A stretch of 64,000 nt of DNA from Streptococcus oralis (GCF_016028255.1 NZ_CP065707.1:186001-250000); one strand, 5' to 3'. Numbered from the stretch's first letter, positions 8,657-18,637 are shown. The notes: generated by a model from the letters alone, not told the origin. Numbers and translations are program-made.

Positions 8657-9994
8657 TTAATTTTTAAAACTATGGATTGGAGCTGGGATTTGCCCACCGC
8701 GAGAGATGAAATCAACAGACGAAGCCCCGTTAACCTTCATAACTGGAGCTGTCCCTAGCAAGCCACCAAACTCAATCATATCGCCTTCTTTTCCCTTTGG
8801 AATAATACGGACGGCCGTTGTCTTCATGTTAATGACACCAATTGCTGCCTCATCCGCAATCATAGCCGCAATGGTTTCAGCAGGCGTATCTTCTGGAATG
8901 GCAATCATATCCAGTCCAACAGAACAGATAGCCGTCATGGCTTCTAGTTTTTCTAAATTCAGAGAGCCATTTTGCACCGCGGCAATCATCCCCTCATCTT
9001 CAGAGACAGGGATAAAAGCACCTGACAAGCCACCGACCTGGTTACAAGCCATAACACCACCTTTCTTGACCTGATCGTTCAAGAGAGCCAGTGCAGCAGT
9101 TGTCCCGTGTGTTCCAACTGTTTCTAGACCCATTTCCTCAAGGACACGTGCCACAGAATCACCAACCGCAGGAGTAGGTGCCAAACTTAGGTCGACAATT
9201 CCAAAGTCAACACCAAGGCGTTCACTCGCCATTTGCCCAACCAATTGACCGATACGAGTAATCTTGAAGGCTGTTTTCTTGACTGTTTCCGCTACTACAT
9301 CAAAGCTCTGTCCACGAACTTTTTCTAAGGCACGCTTGACAACTCCCGGACCCGAAACCCCGACATTGATGATAACATCTGCTTCACCGACACCGTGGAA
9401 GGCTCCCGCCATAAAAGGATTATCCTCAACAGCATTAGCAAATACGACTAACTTGGCCGCACCCATATCTGATAGCGCAGCTGTTTCCTTGATGATGCGT
9501 CCCATATCAGCGACCGCAGTCATGTTGATACCTGACTTGGTCGAGCCGATATTGACAGACGAACAAACCTTGTCTGTCTCAGCTAGAGCACGCGGGATAG
9601 AATTGATGAGAATCTCATCTCCTTTTTGGTAGCCCTTTTGTACCAAGGCCGAAAAACCACCGATAAAGTCAACACCAATCTCCTTGGCAGCCTTGTCAAG
9701 TGCCTTTGCCAAAACGACATAGTTCGTCGCATCAGTTGCCGCCCCAATCAGAGAAATCGGAGTCACCGATACTCGTTTATTAACAATAGGAATCCCAAGT
9801 TCTGCAGCAATTTCATCTCCTACAGCCACTAGATTTGTAGCTTTAGTTGTGATTTTTTGGTAAATTTTTTCAGCAGCACGTTCGATGTCTGGATCAATAC
9901 AGTCCAAAAGGGAAATGCCCATGGTAATGGTTCTGATATCAAAGTTCTGCTCTTCGATCATGGCAATGGTTTCAGTAACTTGTCTAATATCCAT
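8657..9994 (-). CDS. UPF0210/DUF711 family protein
   Basis: A 445-aa protein of the conserved UPF0210 (DUF711) family, distantly related in fold to glycyl-radical enzymes but without the C-terminal glycyl radical motif. Rich in conserved glycine loops ([40 protein letters not shown]). No biochemical role is established. It is paired, 9 bp apart, with the ACT-domain gene upstream, an arrangement kept across Firmicutes, which suggests that the ACT protein regulates it. Confidence 0.9.
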   Translation of the reverse strand: MDIRQVTETIAMIEEQNFDIRTITMGISLLDCIDPDIERAAEKIYQKITTKATNLVAVGDEIAAELGIPIVNKRVSVTPISLIGAATDATNYVVLAKALDKAAKEIGVDFIGGFSALVQKGYQKGDEILINSIPRALAETDKVCSSVNIGSTKSGINMTAVADMGRIIKETAALSDMGAAKLVVFANAVEDNPFMAGAFHGVGEADVIINVGVSGPGVVKRALEKVRGQSFDVVAETVKKTAFKITRIGQLVGQMASERLGVDFGIVDLSLAPTPAVGDSVARVLEEMGLETVGTHGTTAALALLNDQVKKGGVMACNQVGGLSGAFIPVSEDEGMIAAVQNGSLNLEKLEAMTAICSVGLDMIAIPEDTPAETIAAMIADEAAIGVINMKTTAVRIIPKGKEGDMIEFGGLLGTAPVMKVNGASSVDFISRGGQIPAPIHSFKN

Positions 9995-10003
9995 GATAAC
10001 CTC

Positions 10004-10270
10004 CTAGATATTGTACATAGCATCAAAAATCGCTGCACTTTGAATATTGATTTTAACATTCAAGGTCTGACCGAAAGTTTCAAACTCATTTCTGAGAGAG
10101 GTAAAATCTTGTTTTTCATCACTTGATACGACTGCCATCATGGTAAAATATTCATCCAAGACTGTTTGAGAAATATCGTCAATATTCAATCCCAACTCTG
10201 CAATCTTAGTAGACACACCTGCGACAATTCCAGCCTTATCCTTACCAACCACTGTAATAATAGCCTTCAT
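10004..10270 (-). CDS. ACT-domain protein, UPF0237 (GcvR-like)
   Basis: An 88-aa protein that is a single ACT domain (MKAIITVVGKDKAGIVAGVSTKIAEL...). ACT domains bind amino acids or other small ligands and regulate partner proteins. It is the first gene of a two-gene unit with the UPF0210 gene. The ligand is unknown. A possible promoter lies between here and the ribosomal-operon terminator upstream. Confidence 0.88.
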   Translation of the reverse strand: MKAIITVVGKDKAGIVAGVSTKIAELGLNIDDISQTVLDEYFTMMAVVSSDEKQDFTSLRNEFETFGQTLNVKINIQSAAIFDAMYNI

Positions 10271-10358
10271 CCTTATACCCCATTTCTACGATTTTTAGAA
10301 AACCTGAACGTTTTTGATTTTCTTTTTCCCTAGTATAGCATATTTCCATAGAAAATAC

Positions 10359-10418
10359 TAAAAAACGCCTGCTTACGAAGTTGTTCTTAAACAAAAAACA
10401 ATTTCGTAAACAAGCGTC
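10359..10418 (-). terminator. Terminator of the S10-spc-alpha ribosomal operon
   Basis: A long minus-strand stem-loop: about 20 bases of each arm (10418-10398 and 10385-10365) pair with only three mismatches, then TTTTTT. It marks the end of the ribosomal transcript after rplQ. Confidence 0.9.
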
Positions 10419-10429
10419 TACCCTATCAA

Positions 10430-10516
10430 ATGATGATGAGTGTTCCCGCTAGGACCGAAGTCCCAGCGGTAGACCAGAGCTAGACTAAGAGCACAAGACT
10501 CCATCATCATAACACT
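10430..10516 (-). ncRNA. L17 downstream element-like structured RNA
   Basis: Directly downstream of rplQ on the same strand lies a strong hairpin, CCGCTGGGAC-TTCG-GTCCTAGCGG (10469-10446, a UUCG-capped stem), flanked by two complementary pairs: AGTGTT with AACACT and ATGATGATG with CATCATCAT, ordered so that both can form only as a pseudoknot. Its position matches the L17 downstream element described in lactic acid bacteria, a 3'-UTR RNA of unknown role. I rely on position and structure, not on a covariance-model search. Confidence 0.75.
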
Positions 10517-10533
10517 CAACAAAATTGATGATT

Positions 10534-10920
10534 TTATACTAATTCGATGATCGCCATTGGTGCAGCATCACCACGACGTGGTTCAGTTTTAAGGATACGA
10601 GTGTATCCACCGTTACGTTCAGCATAACGAGGCGCGATTTCTGAGAACAATTTTTGAAGTACTGTAGTAGAAGTGTACTTATCAGTTGCTTCATCATAGT
10701 TTTCAGATGCGATTTCATTACGTACGAAAGCAGCTGCTTGACGACGTGCATGCAAATCACCACGTTTACCTAGAGTAATCATTTTTTCAACAGTTTTACG
10801 GATTTCTTTAGCACGAGCTTCAGTTGTCACGATTGATTCGTTGATCAAAAGGTCAGTTGTCAAATCGCGAAGCATTGCTTTACGTTGTGAGCTAGTGCGT
10901 CCTAGTTTACGGTAAGCCAT
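10534..10920 (-). CDS. rplQ: 50S ribosomal protein L17
   Basis: Complete 128-aa L17, starting [20 protein letters not shown] and ending [12 protein letters not shown]. It binds 23S rRNA near the peptide exit tunnel. Last gene of the alpha operon, 11 bp after rpoA, followed by a structured RNA and the operon terminator. Confidence 0.98.
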   Translation of the reverse strand: MAYRKLGRTSSQRKAMLRDLTTDLLINESIVTTEARAKEIRKTVEKMITLGKRGDLHARRQAAAFVRNEIASENYDEATDKYTSTTVLQKLFSEIAPRYAERNGGYTRILKTEPRRGDAAPMAIIELV

Positions 10921-10931
10921 GTATTCCTCCT

Positions 10932-11867
10932 TTATTTATCTTTTAATCCAAGACCCAAGTCAATGAGTTTGAGTTTCACTTCTTCCAAACTCTTGCGTCC
11001 AAGATTTCGTACTTTCATCATCTCTGCTTCAGATTTTTCTGTCAAATCATGCACAGTGTTGATACCGGCACGTTTCAAACAGTTGTATGAACGCACAGAC
11101 AAGTCCAGTTCCTCAATCGTACGATCCAAAATACGATCGTCAGATTCAGTATCAGCTTCTTTCATCACTTCAGTTGACTTAGCAATCTCAGTAAGATTTG
11201 TAAACAAATCAAGATGTTCTGTCAAGATTCGTGCTGAAAGCCCTAAAGCATCTTCTGGAATAATTGTTCCATTAGTCAAGATTTCAAGGGTTAATTTGTC
11301 AAAACCATCGTTGCTACCTACACGAGCAGGCTCTACTTGATAGTTGACTTTTGTAACTGGTGTATAAATAGAATCTACAGCAAGTGTTCCAACTGGTGCA
11401 TTATCTTTTTTGTTTTCATCAGCAGGTACATATCCACGACCACTGTTAACAGTCATTGTCGCTTTTAGAGAAGAACCTTCACCGATTGTAAAGAGATAAT
11501 GATCTGGATTTACAATCTCAATATCACTGTCAGTCAAAATGTCTCCAGCTGTAATTTCAGCAGGACCTTCAACGTCAAGCTCAATGATTTTTTCGTCTTC
11601 AACGTATGATTTCACTGCAATCCCTTTAATGTTCAGAATGATTTGCATCACGTCTTCACGAACACCTGGAACTGTGTCGAACTCATGCAAGACACCTTCA
11701 ATGTTGATAGATGTCACTGCTGCTCCTGGTAGAGAAGCTAGTAGTACACGACGAAGAGAGTTACCAAGAGTTGTACCGTAGCCACGTTCAAGCGGTTCGA
11801 TTACAAACTTGCCATAATCTTTATTTTCATCAATTTTTGTTATATTTGGTTTTTCAAACTCGATCAT
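10932..11867 (-). CDS. rpoA: RNA polymerase alpha subunit
   Basis: Full-length 311-aa alpha subunit. The N-terminal dimerisation domain ([20 protein letters not shown]) nucleates RNA polymerase assembly; the C-terminal domain ([19 protein letters not shown]..., about residue 240 on) contacts UP elements and activators. A linker rich in acidic residues joins them. Between rpsK and rplQ as in all Firmicutes. Confidence 0.98.
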   Translation of the reverse strand: MIEFEKPNITKIDENKDYGKFVIEPLERGYGTTLGNSLRRVLLASLPGAAVTSINIEGVLHEFDTVPGVREDVMQIILNIKGIAVKSYVEDEKIIELDVEGPAEITAGDILTDSDIEIVNPDHYLFTIGEGSSLKATMTVNSGRGYVPADENKKDNAPVGTLAVDSIYTPVTKVNYQVEPARVGSNDGFDKLTLEILTNGTIIPEDALGLSARILTEHLDLFTNLTEIAKSTEVMKEADTESDDRILDRTIEELDLSVRSYNCLKRAGINTVHDLTEKSEAEMMKVRNLGRKSLEEVKLKLIDLGLGLKDK

Positions 11868-11909
11868 TTAGTTACTCCCTCTTAAACGAAAAGCAGTGTA
11901 ATGCAATGA

Positions 11910-12293
11910 TTATACACGGCGACGTTTTGGAGGACGAGCACCATTGTGTGGCACTGGAGTCACATCACGAATTGCTGTTACTTCAAGACCAGCGGCAGCA
12001 AGCGCACGAATAGCTGACTCACGACCAGAACCTGGACCTTTTACAGTAACTTCAACTGATTTAAGACCGTGTTCTTGTGCAGATTTAGCAGCAGCTTCAG
12101 AAGCCATTTGAGCAGCGAATGGTGTAGATTTACGAGAACCTTTGAAACCAAGAGCACCTGCTGATGACCAAGCAATTGCATTACCATGCACATCAGTAAT
12201 CATAACAATAGTGTTATTAAATGTAGCGTGAATATGAGCAATACCAGATTCGATATTCTTTTTCACACGACGTTTACGTGTTGGTTTAGCCAA
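11910..12293 (-). CDS. rpsK: 30S ribosomal protein S11
   Basis: Complete 127-aa S11, with the conserved [14 protein letters not shown] and the C-terminal [11 protein letters not shown]. It lies in the 30S platform near the E-site mRNA. 17 bp after rpsM, 42 bp before rpoA. Confidence 0.98.
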
Positions 12294-12310
12294 GACTTTT
12301 ACCTCCTATA

Positions 12311-12676
12311 TTATTTTTTCTTACCAGCAATCGCAACAGCTTTACCTTTACGAGTGCGAGCGTTGTTTTTAGTGTTTTGTCCACGGACAGGAAGTCCACG
12401 ACGGTGACGAATACCACGGTAAGAACCGATTTCCATCAAACGTTTGATGTTCAAGTTTACTTCACGACGAAGGTCACCTTCAACTTTGATTGCATCCACT
12501 TCACGACGGATAGCATCTTCTTGATCTGATGTAAGGTCACGTACACGAACATCTTCTGAGATTCCAGCAGCAGCCAAAATTTTCTTAGATGTTGCAAGTC
12601 CGATACCATAAACGTAAGTCAATGAGATTACTACACGTTTGTCATTTGGAATGTCAACTCCAGCAATACGAGCCAT
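12311..12676 (-). CDS. rpsM: 30S ribosomal protein S13
   Basis: Complete 121-aa S13, starting [15 protein letters not shown] with the typical [13 protein letters not shown] tail. It sits in the 30S head and contacts the P-site tRNA and L5. 17 bp after rpmJ. Confidence 0.98.
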
Positions 12677-12693
12677 GTTTTCTCCTTTCTATC

Positions 12694-12810
12694 TTATCCT
12701 TGACGTTGTTTGTGTTTTGGATTTGCTGGGCAAATTACCATAACACGACCATTACGACGAATTACTTTACAGTATTCGCAAATTGGTTTGACCGATGGTC
12801 TTACTTTCAT
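12694..12810 (-). CDS. rpmJ: 50S ribosomal protein L36 (zinc type)
   Basis: A 38-aa reading frame at 12694-12810, [16 protein letters not shown] at its start and ending PKHKQRQG. The CxxC and the following C...H residues (CEYC, CPANPKH) make it the zinc-binding form. The usual place, between infA and rpsM. Confidence 0.97.
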
Positions 12811-12834
12811 TTCTTATCCCTCCAAGTTTTTCGA

Positions 12835-13053
12835 TTATTTAAAGCGGTAAGTGATACGTCCACGTGTCAAGTCATATGGACTCATCTCGACAGTAACACG
12901 ATCTCCCGCTAAAATACGAATATAGTTTTTACGAATTTTACCAGAAACTGTTGCTAAAATCTGATGTCCATTTTCAAGTTCAACCGTAAACATTGCGTTA
13001 GGCATTGTATCGACTACTTTGCCTTCAACTTCAATCACATCGTCTTTTGCCAC
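12835..13053 (-). CDS. infA: Translation initiation factor IF-1 (GTG start)
   Basis: IF-1 occupies the A site during initiation. The 72-aa OB-fold protein starts at a GTG codon ([11 protein letters not shown]) with GGAGGTG seven bases upstream; an upstream ATG at 13107 in the same frame has no ribosome binding site and would add 18 unrelated residues. Rare-start codons suggest moderated translation. It has its own promoter at 13127-13155, separate from the long operon. Confidence 0.97.
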   Translation of the reverse strand: MAKDDVIEVEGKVVDTMPNAMFTVELENGHQILATVSGKIRKNYIRILAGDRVTVEMSPYDLTRGRITYRFK

Positions 13054-13126
13054 GCAAAAGCACCTCCATAAATTTCGATTTGATGCCTCTAAACACAGAG
13101 ACAACAATTATAAGTCAGACTATCTC

Positions 13127-13155
13127 AGTATAACATTTGTAACGATTTTTTGCAA
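13127..13155 (-). promoter_or_regulatory. Internal promoter before infA
   Basis: TTGCAA (13150-13155) and TATACT (13127-13132), separated by 17 bp, with a TG just before the -10. It lies in the 116-bp gap between adk and infA and would give a separate alpha-operon transcript. Confidence 0.75.
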
Positions 13156-13169
13156 GTGTGAAAAACGCT

Positions 13170-13808
13170 TTATTTCAAATTTGTCAATACTTTTTCGATG
13201 TCTTTAAACACATCATTGATATCTTGATTTCCTTCGATATCGTGGACCAAACCTTTAGCACGGTAGTGAGCAATGATTGGTTCACCTTGAGCGATATTGA
13301 CATCCAAACGACGCTTCACTGTCTCAGGTTTGTCATCCTCACGTTGGTAATAATCTTCTTCTTTGTAGTCAACTGGTGGGTTGAAAACTTTGTGGAAGGT
13401 TTCACCTGTTTCGCGGTGGATAATACGGCCACTCAAACGTTCCAAGAGACAATCTGGGTTCACTTCGATATTAATCACACCTTCAAGTTCAATACCAAGT
13501 TCAGCCAATGTTTTGTCTAAAGCATGGGCTTGTTCAATTGTGCGTGGGTAACCATCCAACAAGAAACCTGTTTCTTTGATATCATCCTGTGAAAGGCGTT
13601 CTTTAACAATTCCATTTGTAACTTCATCTGGAACCAACTCACCTTTGTCAATGTATGACTTTGCAAGTAGACCCATTTCAGTTTGATTTGCCATAGCAGC
13701 ACGGAACATATCTCCAGTTGAAATGTGTGCCACGTGGAATTGTTCCACAATTTTAGCTGCTTGCGTTCCCTTACCTGCTCCAGGTAATCCCATAATCAAA
13801 AGATTCAT
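13170..13808 (-). CDS. adk: Adenylate kinase
   Basis: AMP + ATP = 2 ADP. The 212-aa enzyme has the P-loop GLPGAGKGT (7-15), the DGYPRT motif, and a lid (about residues 127-158) without cysteines, so it is a non-zinc lid. Downstream of secY in the spc operon as in other streptococci; AAGGAG precedes the ATG. Confidence 0.98.
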   Translation of the reverse strand: MNLLIMGLPGAGKGTQAAKIVEQFHVAHISTGDMFRAAMANQTEMGLLAKSYIDKGELVPDEVTNGIVKERLSQDDIKETGFLLDGYPRTIEQAHALDKTLAELGIELEGVINIEVNPDCLLERLSGRIIHRETGETFHKVFNPPVDYKEEDYYQREDDKPETVKRRLDVNIAQGEPIIAHYRAKGLVHDIEGNQDINDVFKDIEKVLTNLK

Positions 13809-13954
13809 GATCTGATCTCCTTATTTTGTATTTAAATAGAAGCAAAAAGCTAGTTTCAACTCCTATTTAAAAACAAAATAGAAGAGGGGAGACGAAAGTC
13901 TCTCTTATAGATAGACCTTCATACTCCACTCTCTAAGCAAAAGTAGTCTTGCTT

Positions 13955-15265
13955 TTATTCTGTTTTGTCCATGAAACCAACATACTTACGTTTCAATAGG
14001 TAACCTTCTAGCTGTTTGATTCCTTCGATACCTGTCGAAATAATGATCAAAAGACTAGTTCCCCCAAAAGCAACCGCTTCTGAGAGTCCAAAGACATCTT
14101 TTGCTACAATCGGCAAGATTGAAATCACACCAAGGAAAAGGGAACCGACGGTTGCAAGACGACGAAGAAGTTTCGACATAAACTCTTCCGTTCCTTTACC
14201 TGGACGGACACCATGGATATAGGCTCCGCTCTTTTGCAAGTTTTCTGCTGCTTTCTCTGGATTGATCTGTACAAATGTATAGAAGAATGTAAAGAGAATA
14301 ATCAGCAGTGCATACATGGCAACACCTGTTGGAGATGTTGTAGATAACATTTCCTGTGCTGTACGTACCCAAGCCCAATCATGACCTGTAGCGCTGACAA
14401 ACTGAAGAATAGCCGCAGGTGCTGCTGTAATGGAACTTGCAAAGATAACTGGGATAACACCAGCAGGATTGACCTTCAAAGGAAGGTAAGAACTGGATGG
14501 AGCACCTTGAGCAACTTTTGTATATTGGATTGGAATTTTATATTCTGCCTGTTGTACATATGTTGTAAAGTAAACAATCAACAAGACAGCGATAATGAGA
14601 ATAACGACAAATATAATAGATGACGTCAACCGATCACTTGGAATATTGACAAAATAGTCCTCATAGATACCATGAATCATCTCTGGAATTGAAGCCACAA
14701 TCCCTGCAAAGATAATCATAGACACCCCGTTACCATATCCCTTATCAGTGATTTGCTCCCCTAGCCAAGTAACAATCATAGTACCTGCAGTCAGGATAAT
14801 ACCAATCGTAACAAAGACTTGAGGGGTTAGATCTGTCGTTAATAATTTTGCACCAGATAGAGTATTAAAACCAGCAGTGATTCCGATTGATTGCACAAAC
14901 GCAAGTACAAGCGCAATATAACGAGTCGCTTGGTTTATCTTTCTCCGTCCTACTTCCCCCTGCTTGCCCCACTCTACAAACTTTGGAACAATATCCATTT
15001 GTAGCAATTGAACAACGATGGAAGCTGTGATATACGGACTCACACCGAGTGCAAAAACCGAGAAGTTCTTCATGGCATTCCCTGAAACTAAACTAAGCAT
15101 GTTTAAGAAGGATAATCCACTCAAAGCTTCCAGACTTTTTGCATTCACACCTGGTACAGTAATACTAGTCCCGATACGGAAGACAAGTATGATAAAAATC
15201 GTAAAGAGAATTTTTGATCGTACTTTCTTAACCTTGAGGGCCTCTTTTAATAATTTAAAAAACAT
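13955..15265 (-). CDS. secY: Protein translocase subunit SecY
   Basis: The channel-forming subunit of the Sec translocon. The 436-aa protein has the expected run of about ten transmembrane helices, the plug-region sequence GVNAKSLEALSGLSFLNML, and the cytosolic loops around GEQITDKGYGNG and HGVRPGKGTEEF. It follows rplO by 11 bp, the usual place for the housekeeping secY. Confidence 0.98.
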   Translation of the reverse strand: MFFKLLKEALKVKKVRSKILFTIFIILVFRIGTSITVPGVNAKSLEALSGLSFLNMLSLVSGNAMKNFSVFALGVSPYITASIVVQLLQMDIVPKFVEWGKQGEVGRRKINQATRYIALVLAFVQSIGITAGFNTLSGAKLLTTDLTPQVFVTIGIILTAGTMIVTWLGEQITDKGYGNGVSMIIFAGIVASIPEMIHGIYEDYFVNIPSDRLTSSIIFVVILIIAVLLIVYFTTYVQQAEYKIPIQYTKVAQGAPSSSYLPLKVNPAGVIPVIFASSITAAPAAILQFVSATGHDWAWVRTAQEMLSTTSPTGVAMYALLIILFTFFYTFVQINPEKAAENLQKSGAYIHGVRPGKGTEEFMSKLLRRLATVGSLFLGVISILPIVAKDVFGLSEAVAFGGTSLLIIISTGIEGIKQLEGYLLKRKYVGFMDKTE

Positions 15266-15276
15266 AGGTCACCTCT

Positions 15277-15717
15277 CTAGATGACTTCTACTGAACCACC
15301 TTTAGCAGTGATAGCTTCTTCAGCTGTTTTTGAGAATTTAGCTGCTTTCACAGTCAACTTCTTAGTCAACTCACCGTTACCAAGAATTTTAACGCCTGAT
15401 TTTTCAGCCTTTACAATTCCTGCTTCGATAAGAACAACTGGAGTAACTTCAGTACCATCTTCAAAAACGTTCAATTGATCAAGATTTACAATTGCGTATT
15501 CTTTAGCGTTGATGTTAGTGAATCCACGTTTTGGAAGACGACGGAACAATGGAGTTTGTCCACCCTCAAAACCAAGGCGAACTCCGCCACCGCTACGAGC
15601 TTTTTGACCTTTTTGACCGCGACCAGATGTTTTACCGTTACCTGATGAAGTACCACGACCAACACGGTTACGTACTTTACGAGAACCTTCTGCAGGTTTC
15701 AATTCATGAAGTTTCAT
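15277..15717 (-). CDS. rplO: 50S ribosomal protein L15
   Basis: Complete 146-aa L15, starting [20 protein letters not shown] with the glycine-rich [19 protein letters not shown] segment. The frame extends 22 codons upstream without a binding site; AGGAG precedes the ATG at 15717. It lies between rpmD and secY. Confidence 0.97.
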   Translation of the reverse strand: MKLHELKPAEGSRKVRNRVGRGTSSGNGKTSGRGQKGQKARSGGGVRLGFEGGQTPLFRRLPKRGFTNINAKEYAIVNLDQLNVFEDGTEVTPVVLIEAGIVKAEKSGVKILGNGELTKKLTVKAAKFSKTAEEAITAKGGSVEVI

Positions 15718-15816
15718 TATTTTTTCTCCTCTTTTGTAAAATGCTAGCGCCGATAAGAGAGAAAAGGTTGTCTCCCTTATCAACTCGCCTATACATTCGT
15801 CATCTTAGATGACTAT

Positions 15817-15852
15817 ATCTAGTTTTAGGGGATGAGTATTGCTACATCCCCT
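15817..15852 (-). other. Hairpin cluster between rpmD and rplO
   Basis: TTTTAGGGGATG pairs with CATCCCCTAAAA on the minus strand (15852-15817). Two further stem-loops follow toward rplO (AGTCATC...GATGACG and GATAAGGGAG...CTCTTATC). There is no T-run, so they are structures within the operon, not clear terminators. Confidence 0.6.
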
Positions 15853-15861
15853 AAAAATTCA

Positions 15862-16044
15862 TTAGTTTACTTCTTCAACTGTTACCAAGTGAGATACTGC
15901 TGTGATCATACCACGGATAGCAGCGTTGTCTTCTTTGATAACAGAGCTGTTCAATTTGCCAAGTCCAAGTGCTACAACAGTTTTACGTTGTGATGGAATG
16001 CGTCCGATTGGAGACTTAGTCAAAGTAATTTTAATTTGAGCCAT
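15862..16044 (-). CDS. rpmD: 50S ribosomal protein L30
   Basis: 60-aa L30, [20 protein letters not shown] at its start, complete. AAGGGG precedes the ATG at 16044; the frame is open 18 codons further upstream without support. 13 bp after rpsE. Confidence 0.97.
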   Translation of the reverse strand: MAQIKITLTKSPIGRIPSQRKTVVALGLGKLNSSVIKEDNAAIRGMITAVSHLVTVEEVN

Positions 16045-16057
16045 TTTATCCCCTTTC

Positions 16058-16552
16058 TTATGCCAAATCAGAAACTGAAATACCACGAAGGGCAGCAACT
16101 TCTTCAGCGCGTTTCAATTGTTTCAAACCTTCAACAGTTGCACGAACAATGTTGATTGGAGTGTTAGAACCAAGTGATTTAGATGTAATATCTGCCACAC
16201 CTGCCAATTCCACAACGGCACGAACTGCACCACCAGCGGCAACTCCAGAACCTTCTACAGCAGGTTTCAACAATACTTTAGCTCCACCAAATTCTGAAAG
16301 AACTTCGTGTGGGATTGTTGTTCCAACCATAGGAACTTCAATCAAGTTTTTCTTAGCATCTTCTACTGCTTTACGGATTGCTTCTGGAACTTCTTGAGCT
16401 TTACCAGTACCAAATCCTACGCGACCGTTGTGGTCACCAACAACAACAAGAGCTGCGAAACGAAGACGACGTCCACCTTTAACAACTTTTGTAACACGGT
16501 TGACAGCAACTACGCGTTCTTCTAATTCAACTGCATTGTCTTTAAATGCCAT
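16058..16552 (-). CDS. rpsE: 30S ribosomal protein S5
   Basis: Complete 164-aa S5, with the double-stranded-RNA-binding N-terminal domain ([19 protein letters not shown]) and the C-terminal S5 fold ([16 protein letters not shown]). Involved in translational accuracy and mRNA unwinding. 17 bp after rplR. Confidence 0.98.
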   Translation of the reverse strand: MAFKDNAVELEERVVAVNRVTKVVKGGRRLRFAALVVVGDHNGRVGFGTGKAQEVPEAIRKAVEDAKKNLIEVPMVGTTIPHEVLSEFGGAKVLLKPAVEGSGVAAGGAVRAVVELAGVADITSKSLGSNTPINIVRATVEGLKQLKRAEEVAALRGISVSDLA

Positions 16553-16569
16553 TTTCTAGTGTCCTCCTA

Positions 16570-16926
16570 TTAGAATTTCAATCCGTTTTCACGAGCTGCA
16601 TCAGCCAAAGCTTTCACACGTCCGTGATATAGATATCCACCGCGGTCGAACACCACTTCTGAAATACCTTTAGCGTTTGCACGTTCTGCAACGAGTTTAC
16701 CGACAGCAACGGCTTGTTCAGTTTTAGTTCCTTTTGAAACTTCTTTGTCAAGAGTTGAAGCACTTGCGAGCGTTACACCCGCTACGTCATCAATCACTTG
16801 AGCGTAGATGCCTGTATTAGAACGGAATACGTTCAAACGTGGGCGATCAGCAGTTCCAGAGAGTTTTCCGCGAACGCGACGGTGGCGTTTTTGGCGGAGT
16901 TTGTTTTTATCTGGTTTAGAAATCAC
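16570..16926 (-). CDS. rplR: 50S ribosomal protein L18 (GTG start)
   Basis: The 118-aa L18 starts at a GTG ([17 protein letters not shown]) with GAGGTG six bases upstream. An in-frame ATG at 16965 would add 13 residues with no similarity to L18. It brings 5S rRNA to the large subunit together with L5. 83 bp after rplF. Confidence 0.96.
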
Positions 16927-17009
16927 AGTTTTCACCTCTTTAGTTTTAAATCGTGTGCTATGCACAAAGTTGGAAAATAGGTCGGTGGTTGAAGATCAAC
17001 CACTCAACA

Positions 17010-17546
17010 TTATTTACCTGTTTTACCTTCTTTAAGACGAACGTATTCGCCAACGTAACGGATACCTTTACCTTTATATGGTTCTGGTGAGCGAAGGCTA
17101 CGTACGTAAGCAGCTGTTTGACCAACTACTTCTTTTGAAATTCCGCTAACAACGATTGTTGTTGGGTTTGGAAGTTCAAAAGTAATTCCTTCTGGAGCTT
17201 CAACTTCGTCTGGATGAGATTTACCAACAGCCAAGACAAGTTTGTTTCCTTGAAGTTGTGCACGGTAACCAACCCCACGCATTTCAAGTTCTTTCTTGAA
17301 TCCTTCTGATACACCAACAACCATGTTGTTCAAAAGGGCACGAGTAGTTCCGTGGATTGTTTTCATTTCTTTTGAATCGTTTGGACGGTGAAGAGTTACT
17401 TCAGTACCTTCCACACGGATTTCAATATCTTTTGAGAACTCACGAGTAAGCTCTCCTTTAGGTCCTTTTACAGTTACTACGTTGTCATTGTTAGTGAGTT
17501 CAACACCAGCAGGCAACACGATAACTTTATTACCAATACGTGACAT
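17010..17546 (-). CDS. rplF: 50S ribosomal protein L6
   Basis: Complete 178-aa L6 with two repeated domains and the C-terminal signature [25 protein letters not shown] in part (PYKGKGIRY). Near the sarcin-ricin loop. The upstream gap of 62 bp separates it from the 59-aa gene described next. Confidence 0.98.
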   Translation of the reverse strand: MSRIGNKVIVLPAGVELTNNDNVVTVKGPKGELTREFSKDIEIRVEGTEVTLHRPNDSKEMKTIHGTTRALLNNMVVGVSEGFKKELEMRGVGYRAQLQGNKLVLAVGKSHPDEVEAPEGITFELPNPTTIVVSGISKEVVGQTAAYVRSLRSPEPYKGKGIRYVGEYVRLKEGKTGK

Positions 17547-17608
17547 GTTTATTTTCTCCTGTTAGATTGTCAGGCCATTACAGCCAGTTTTCACGGGGGG
17601 CATTCGGA

Positions 17609-17788
17609 TTAGAGCAAACCTAGTTTCTTTCGAAAAGCTTTGACAAACTCCTGATATTCTGTCAATACATCAATAGCCGCAGGACTATAACCAATTTCAC
17701 ATAAAAGAGATACAAGGTCATCTTTTGACAATTCAGCCAAAGCGTCTTCTGCAACAATAAGTTTTTCATTCAATTCAGTAGCTTTCAT
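17609..17788 (-). CDS. Small conserved-looking protein of unknown function within the spc operon
   Basis: An intact 59-codon frame lies between rpsH and rplF, where bacteria normally have nothing. It starts at ATG 17788 with TAGGAG seven bases upstream and ends TAA 17609. The product starts MKATELNEKLIVAEDALAEL, is acidic at the N-terminus and basic at the end (VKAFRKKLGLL), and looks wholly helical, with no membrane segment or metal motif. I do not recognise a family. The strong ribosome binding site, place in a highly expressed operon and lack of frame breaks argue that it is expressed. Confidence 0.7.
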   Translation of the reverse strand: MKATELNEKLIVAEDALAELSKDDLVSLLCEIGYSPAAIDVLTEYQEFVKAFRKKLGLL

Positions 17789-17842
17789 CTTTTTCTCCTA
17801 AACTAATTTATTCTCTATTTAGCTGATCAGTAAATCAGCTAA

Positions 17843-17950
17843 ATTGAACACGAGCTATGGTCTGTGTGAAAAAGACAAATCTTCCTAGAGTGTTAACACT
17901 CTTTGTCAGATTTCCTATTTTCACATTGCCCATGACGCTCTTTGTATCTT
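17843..17950 (-). repeat. ~106-bp dispersed repeat, copy A
   Basis: In the gap between rpsH and the 59-aa gene. Read on the minus strand it follows the consensus GATACAAAG-R-GCGTCA ... TGAAAATAGGAAA ... CTAGGAAG-TTT ... CTTTTTCACA ... AGCYCGTGTTCAAT shared with copies B, C and D. The centre forms a variable palindrome, here AGTGTTAACACT. It does not interrupt any gene. Its size is near that of the pneumococcal RUP element (107 bp), but I cannot confirm identity. Confidence 0.7.
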
Positions 17951-17954
17951 GATT

Positions 17955-18353
17955 TTACCAAACGTAAGCGATAACTTCTCCACCAACATTCTTTTGGCGC
18001 GCTTCTTTATCAGTAAGCAAACCTTCAGAAGTTGAAAGGATAGCAATTCCAAGTCCGTTAAGAACTTTTGGAAGATCTTCACGTTTTTTGTAGACACGAA
18101 GTCCTGGTTTAGAAACACGTTTCAAGTTAGTGATAACTTTTTCACCGTTTGGTCCGTATTTAAGGAATACACGGATGATGCCTTGTTTGTCATCTTCGAT
18201 GATTTCAACGTTTTTTACAAAACCTTCGCGTTTAAGGATTTCAGCAATTCCTTTTTTGATGTTTGATGCAGGTACTTCAAGTACTTCGTGTTTAGCTTGG
18301 TTAGCGTTACGAATACGAGTTAGGAAGTCTGCGATTGGGTCAGTCATAACCAT
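17955..18353 (-). CDS. rpsH: 30S ribosomal protein S8
   Basis: Complete 132-aa S8, [19 protein letters not shown] at its start. It binds the 16S rRNA central domain and in enterobacteria represses the spc operon. Flanked on both sides by repeat copies rather than by its usual close neighbours. Confidence 0.98.
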   Translation of the reverse strand: MVMTDPIADFLTRIRNANQAKHEVLEVPASNIKKGIAEILKREGFVKNVEIIEDDKQGIIRVFLKYGPNGEKVITNLKRVSKPGLRVYKKREDLPKVLNGLGIAILSTSEGLLTDKEARQKNVGGEVIAYVW

Positions 18354-18408
18354 TTTATTTTTCTCCTCTTACTAGTAGTTTGCAAGTTGCACTTGCTAGT
18401 TAATACAT

Positions 18409-18514
18409 GATACAAAGAGCGTAACAGCAAGAGCAAAAATAGGCAATTTGATGCAGGAGCGATGCTCCAAAGAAAATTGGTCTTTTTTGCCAAAGCTGTA
18501 GCTCGTGTTCAAAT
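18409..18514 (+). repeat. ~106-bp dispersed repeat, copy C
   Basis: The most divergent copy, in the opposite orientation to copy B and adjoining it head to head. Starts GATACAAAGAGCGT, ends GTAGCTCGTGTTCAAAT. Central palindrome GAGCGATGCTC. Confidence 0.65.
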
Positions 18515-18525
18515 TGGCAAGCCCA

Positions 18526-18632
18526 ACTGAACCCGGGCTAAACTCTGTGTGAAAAAGATAAACTTTCCTAGAAACTTCAGTTTCTTCGTCAAGTTTCCTA
18601 TTTTCACTTGGAGTTTTGACGCCCTTGATATC
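18526..18632 (-). repeat. ~106-bp dispersed repeat, copy B
   Basis: Second unit of the rpsN-rpsH gap, ending six bases before the rpsN stop codon. Central palindrome AAACTGAAGTTT. Copies B and C together form a large inverted repeat of about 224 bp that could fold back on itself in the mRNA. Confidence 0.7.
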
Positions 18633-18637
18633 TTAAA

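Noticed and set aside
12915-12922. TACGAATA octamer (also at 18308-18315) as combox
   Set aside because: Both are on the plus strand inside infA and rpsH coding sequence, with no plus-strand gene downstream.
13158-13520. 120-codon plus-strand frame over adk
   Set aside because: Antisense to adk; no binding site or known similarity.
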